Assembly (NCBI RefSeq): GCF_002077945.1
Contig: NZ_LVYD01000002.1
Coordinates: 310,001 to 374,000 of the forward strand
Direction: 5' to 3'
Origin: Niastella vici
GTDB taxonomy: Bacteria > Bacteroidota > Bacteroidia > Chitinophagales > Chitinophagaceae
Length of the DNA: 64,000 nt
The notes below the pieces were generated by a model. It did not search any database and was not told where the DNA came from. It worked only from the letters and a program-made list of their open reading frames with translations. Of this stretch, positions 61,771 through 64,000 are shown piece after piece. Within the stretch, counting starts at the first letter, position 1. The number at the start of each line of letters is the position of its first letter. A program made the translations under genes and the position numbers.

Positions 61771-64000
61771 TCACCCTAATGCAATATCAAGCACCTGTTG
61801 CATAGTTTTCACATAATGAAAGGTGAGCCCTTTAATAAAGGCCGGTTCAATTTCCTTGATGTCACGCTCATTTTGCCAGCACAGCACAATTTCCTTTAAA
61901 CCGGCGCGGCGGGCAGCCAGCACTTTCTCTTTTATACCTCCTACCGGCAACACCTGACCGCGTAAGGTAATTTCACCCGTCATGGCCAGGTAAGGTTTTA
62001 CCCGTTTACCCGTTAATGCCGAGGCTATAGATGTCATGATGGTGATACCGGCGCTGGGGCCATCTTTCGGCACGGCCCCTTCGGGCACGTGTACGTGAAT
62101 ATTCTTCTTCTCGAACAACTTTGCGTCAATAGCCATTTTTTTGGCATTTGTTTGCAGGTACGATAAAGCAGTTACCGCACTTTCCTTCATCACATTACCA
62201 AGGTTACCGGTAAGCTTCAGCTCCCCTTTTCCATCGCTCAGGCTGGTTTCCATGAACAGGATATCACCACCTACATACGTCCACGCCAGTCCAATAGATA
62301 CGCCGGGAATATTGGCCACTTTATAGATATCGCTGTTGTATCTGGGTTTGCCCAGGATCTTCTCTACCTCTTTTTCCGTGAGCGGACTTTTCACCGTTTC
62401 GTTCATTGCAAATTCTTTCGCTTCATAGCGCATGATCGAAGCCAGGTAGCGGTCCAGCTCACGCACCCCGCTTTCGCGGGTATAGTCCTGGATAATCTTT
62501 TGCAACACGGGATCGCCTATTTTAAAGTCGATCGTTTTAAGGCCATGCGCTTCTTTTTGTTTGGGCACCAGGTGCCTTTTGGCGATCTGCACTTTTTCTT
62601 CCACGGCATACCCGCTCAGGTTAATGATCTCTAACCGGTCGCGCAGGGCGGGTTGAATATTGTTGATATCATTGGCCGTGGCAATGAACAGCACTTTGCT
62701 GAGGTCATACTCCAGCTCAAGATAGTTATCGTAGAAAGAATGGTTCTGCTCGGGGTCAAGCACTTCTAACAGGGCCGAAGACGGATCGCCGCGGAAATCA
62801 TTCCCTACCTTATCGATCTCATCGAGGATAAGCACGGGGTTGCTCGATTTCAGCTTGCGCAACATTTGAATGATGCGGCCCGGCATGGCGCCAATATAGG
62901 TTTTGCGGTGACCGCGCACCTCGCTTTCATCGTGCAAACCGCCCAAACTAATGCGGCCATATTTACGCTGAATGGCAGTGGCAATGCTGCGGCCCAGCGA
63001 GGTTTTACCAATACCCGGAGGGCCCACAAAACAAAGGATGGGGCTTTTCATATCGCCCTTCAGTTTCAGCACGGCCAGGTATTCGAGCAGGCGCTCTTTT
63101 ACCTTATCCATTCCATAATGGTCATGATCGAGCACCTTCTTCGCTTTCTTCAGATCGTACTGGTCTTCGGTGCATTCCTGCCAGGGCAGGTCGAGCATCA
63201 GGTCGAGGTGATTGTATACCACCGAATAATCGGGGGTGCTGGGGTGCATGCGTTCCAGCTTTTCAATACCCTTTTTGAACATTTCTTTTGCCGCTTCCGG
63301 CCATTTCTTCGCCTCGGCCCTTTTCTGCATTTCCTTTATTTCCCGCTCGTTGGTATCGCCGCCCAGCTCTTCCTTGATGCTCTTCATTTGCTGTTGCAGG
63401 AAGTATTCGCGCTGTTGTTTATCGAGCTCCGTCTTGGTTTTGGTGGTCACCTTGTTTTTGAGTTCGGCAAACTGCAGCTCGCGCTGTAACAGCTTCATTA
63501 ACAGGTCGGCACGGGTTTCAATATTGTTCAGTTCCAGCAGCTTCTGCTTTTCGGTAAGCTCCGTGTTCAGGTTGCTGCTTATAAAATGAATAAGGAAAGA
63601 AGGGTTCTCGATATTGCGTAAAATGATCGAGGCTTCGGATGGAATATTGGGCGAAAGCTGAATGATTTGCCCGGCCAGTTCCTTGATATTGGCCACATAC
63701 GCGTTAAAATCCTCATTTTTAGGCGCTTCGTCTTCTTCCAGCAATTCTATCTGGGCTTTAAAATAAGGTTCTTCGGCGGTGATGCGGGCCACCTTGAACC
63801 GGCGTTTGCCCTGAATGATGACGGTGGTGCCCCCATCGGGCATTTTGATCATTTTTATGATCTTGGCCACGGTACCGATGTCTTCGAGGTCCTTTACGGC
63901 CGGATCTTCCACATTACTGTCTTTTTGCGCTATAACCCCAACCAGTTTGTCGACTTTATAGGCGTCATTTACAGCTTTTATACTTTTATCGCGGCCCACG
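61771..64000 (-). CDS. lon: ATP-dependent protease Lon, N-terminus outside the window
   Basis: Degrades misfolded and regulatory proteins in the cytosol. At least 742 residues are visible; the frame is open at the window edge, so some 60-80 N-terminal residues are missing. In order: part of the Lon substrate-binding domain, a coiled coil ([18 protein letters not shown]), the AAA+ module with Walker [10 protein letters not shown] and Walker B VLILDEID, and the protease domain with catalytic Ser in [10 protein letters not shown] and Lys in GGIKEKVLA. All key residues are present. Confidence 0.97.
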   Translation of the reverse strand, partial: VGRDKSIKAVNDAYKVDKLVGVIAQKDSNVEDPAVKDLEDIGTVAKIIKMIKMPDGGTTVIIQGKRRFKVARITAEEPYFKAQIELLEEDEAPKNEDFNAYVANIKELAGQIIQLSPNIPSEASIILRNIENPSFLIHFISSNLNTELTEKQKLLELNNIETRADLLMKLLQRELQFAELKNKVTTKTKTELDKQQREYFLQQQMKSIKEELGGDTNEREIKEMQKRAEAKKWPEAAKEMFKKGIEKLERMHPSTPDYSVVYNHLDLMLDLPWQECTEDQYDLKKAKKVLDHDHYGMDKVKERLLEYLAVLKLKGDMKSPILCFVGPPGIGKTSLGRSIATAIQRKYGRISLGGLHDESEVRGHRKTYIGAMPGRIIQMLRKLKSSNPVLILDEIDKVGNDFRGDPSSALLEVLDPEQNHSFYDNYLELEYDLSKVLFIATANDINNIQPALRDRLEIINLSGYAVEEKVQIAKRHLVPKQKEAHGLKTIDFKIGDPVLQKIIQDYTRESGVRELDRYLASIMRYEAKEFAMNETVKSPLTEKEVEKILGKPRYNSDIYKVANIPGVSIGLAWTYVGGDILFMETSLSDGKGELKLTGNLGNVMKESAVTALSYLQTNAKKMAIDAKLFEKKNIHVHVPEGAVPKDGPSAGITIMTSIASALTGKRVKPYLAMTGEITLRGQVLPVGGIKEKVLAARRAGLKEIVLCWQNERDIKEIEPAFIKGLTFHYVKTMQQVLDIALG

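Noticed and set aside
62866-63489. A 207-codon open frame opposite lon
   Set aside because: Hydrophobic-looking translation is an artefact of reading the lon coiled-coil region backwards.

Overview
The window comes from a chromosome of a Bacteroidota species, most likely in the family Chitinophagaceae (Chitinophaga/Niastella-like). The evidence is a type IX secretion protein (PorQ), an ECF sigma factor with a FecR-type anti-sigma factor, DUF4974 and DUF4919 proteins, many LxxC lipoproteins, and promoters of the Bacteroidota form TAnnTTTG. Shine-Dalgarno sequences are mostly absent. The species assignment is an inference.

Positions 1-5900 hold an L-arabinose block on the plus strand: araB (5' end cut off by the window), araD, araA and a sodium/sugar symporter. 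Positions 6700-17650 hold a minus-strand operon for rhamnogalacturonan/pectin breakdown: GH28, PL11 lyase, CE12 acetylesterase, a GH2-like enzyme, GH105 and GH31. A DMT exporter with a possible attenuator leader, a GH43, small lipoproteins and a DlgD-like dehydrogenase follow. Then come a GH78 rhamnosidase, a second CE12 and a second GH105. Positions 30084-38151 hold the complete L-rhamnose pathway (kinase, isomerase, mutarotase, aldolase/dehydrogenase fusion, RhaT) with a divergent GntR/LacI-type regulator. The logic is coherent: the secreted enzymes release rhamnose, arabinose and unsaturated galacturonate from rhamnogalacturonan I, and the ara and rha operons burn the sugars. No SusC/SusD pair is in the window.

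Positions 38264-43750 are accessory: a Xre/ParS-like antitoxin beside a frameshifted RES toxin, then an ECF sigma factor separated from its FecR partner by 2.2 kb without a convincing gene. That gap is full of hairpins and carries three intrinsic-terminator-like structures and a diverged tandem repeat. Positions 43800-53000 are mixed housekeeping and metabolic genes: phospholipase D-like, YdjM-like, GntP permease with a D-threonine aldolase-like enzyme, Gfo/Idh/MocA, cupin and a LuxE-like protein. Positions 53457-58556 hold a UbiA-like protein, an M42 peptidase, and a translationally coupled set of a 59-residue membrane protein, a kinase-like/methyltransferase fusion and a membrane sulfatase-fold enzyme. 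The last is the best candidate for an undescribed system. bioB, a receiver-only response regulator, porQ and a partial lon close the window.

A second theme is the intergenic DNA. Long imperfect hairpins built from short repeated words sit in the junctions of the ara and rha operons and after several other genes. Two roughly 100-bp copies with a shared loop flank rhaM. CCCCTAAAGGGG palindromes and a CCTGAGCGAAGTCGAAGG-type repeat are scattered through the window, and several genes end inside or against these elements.
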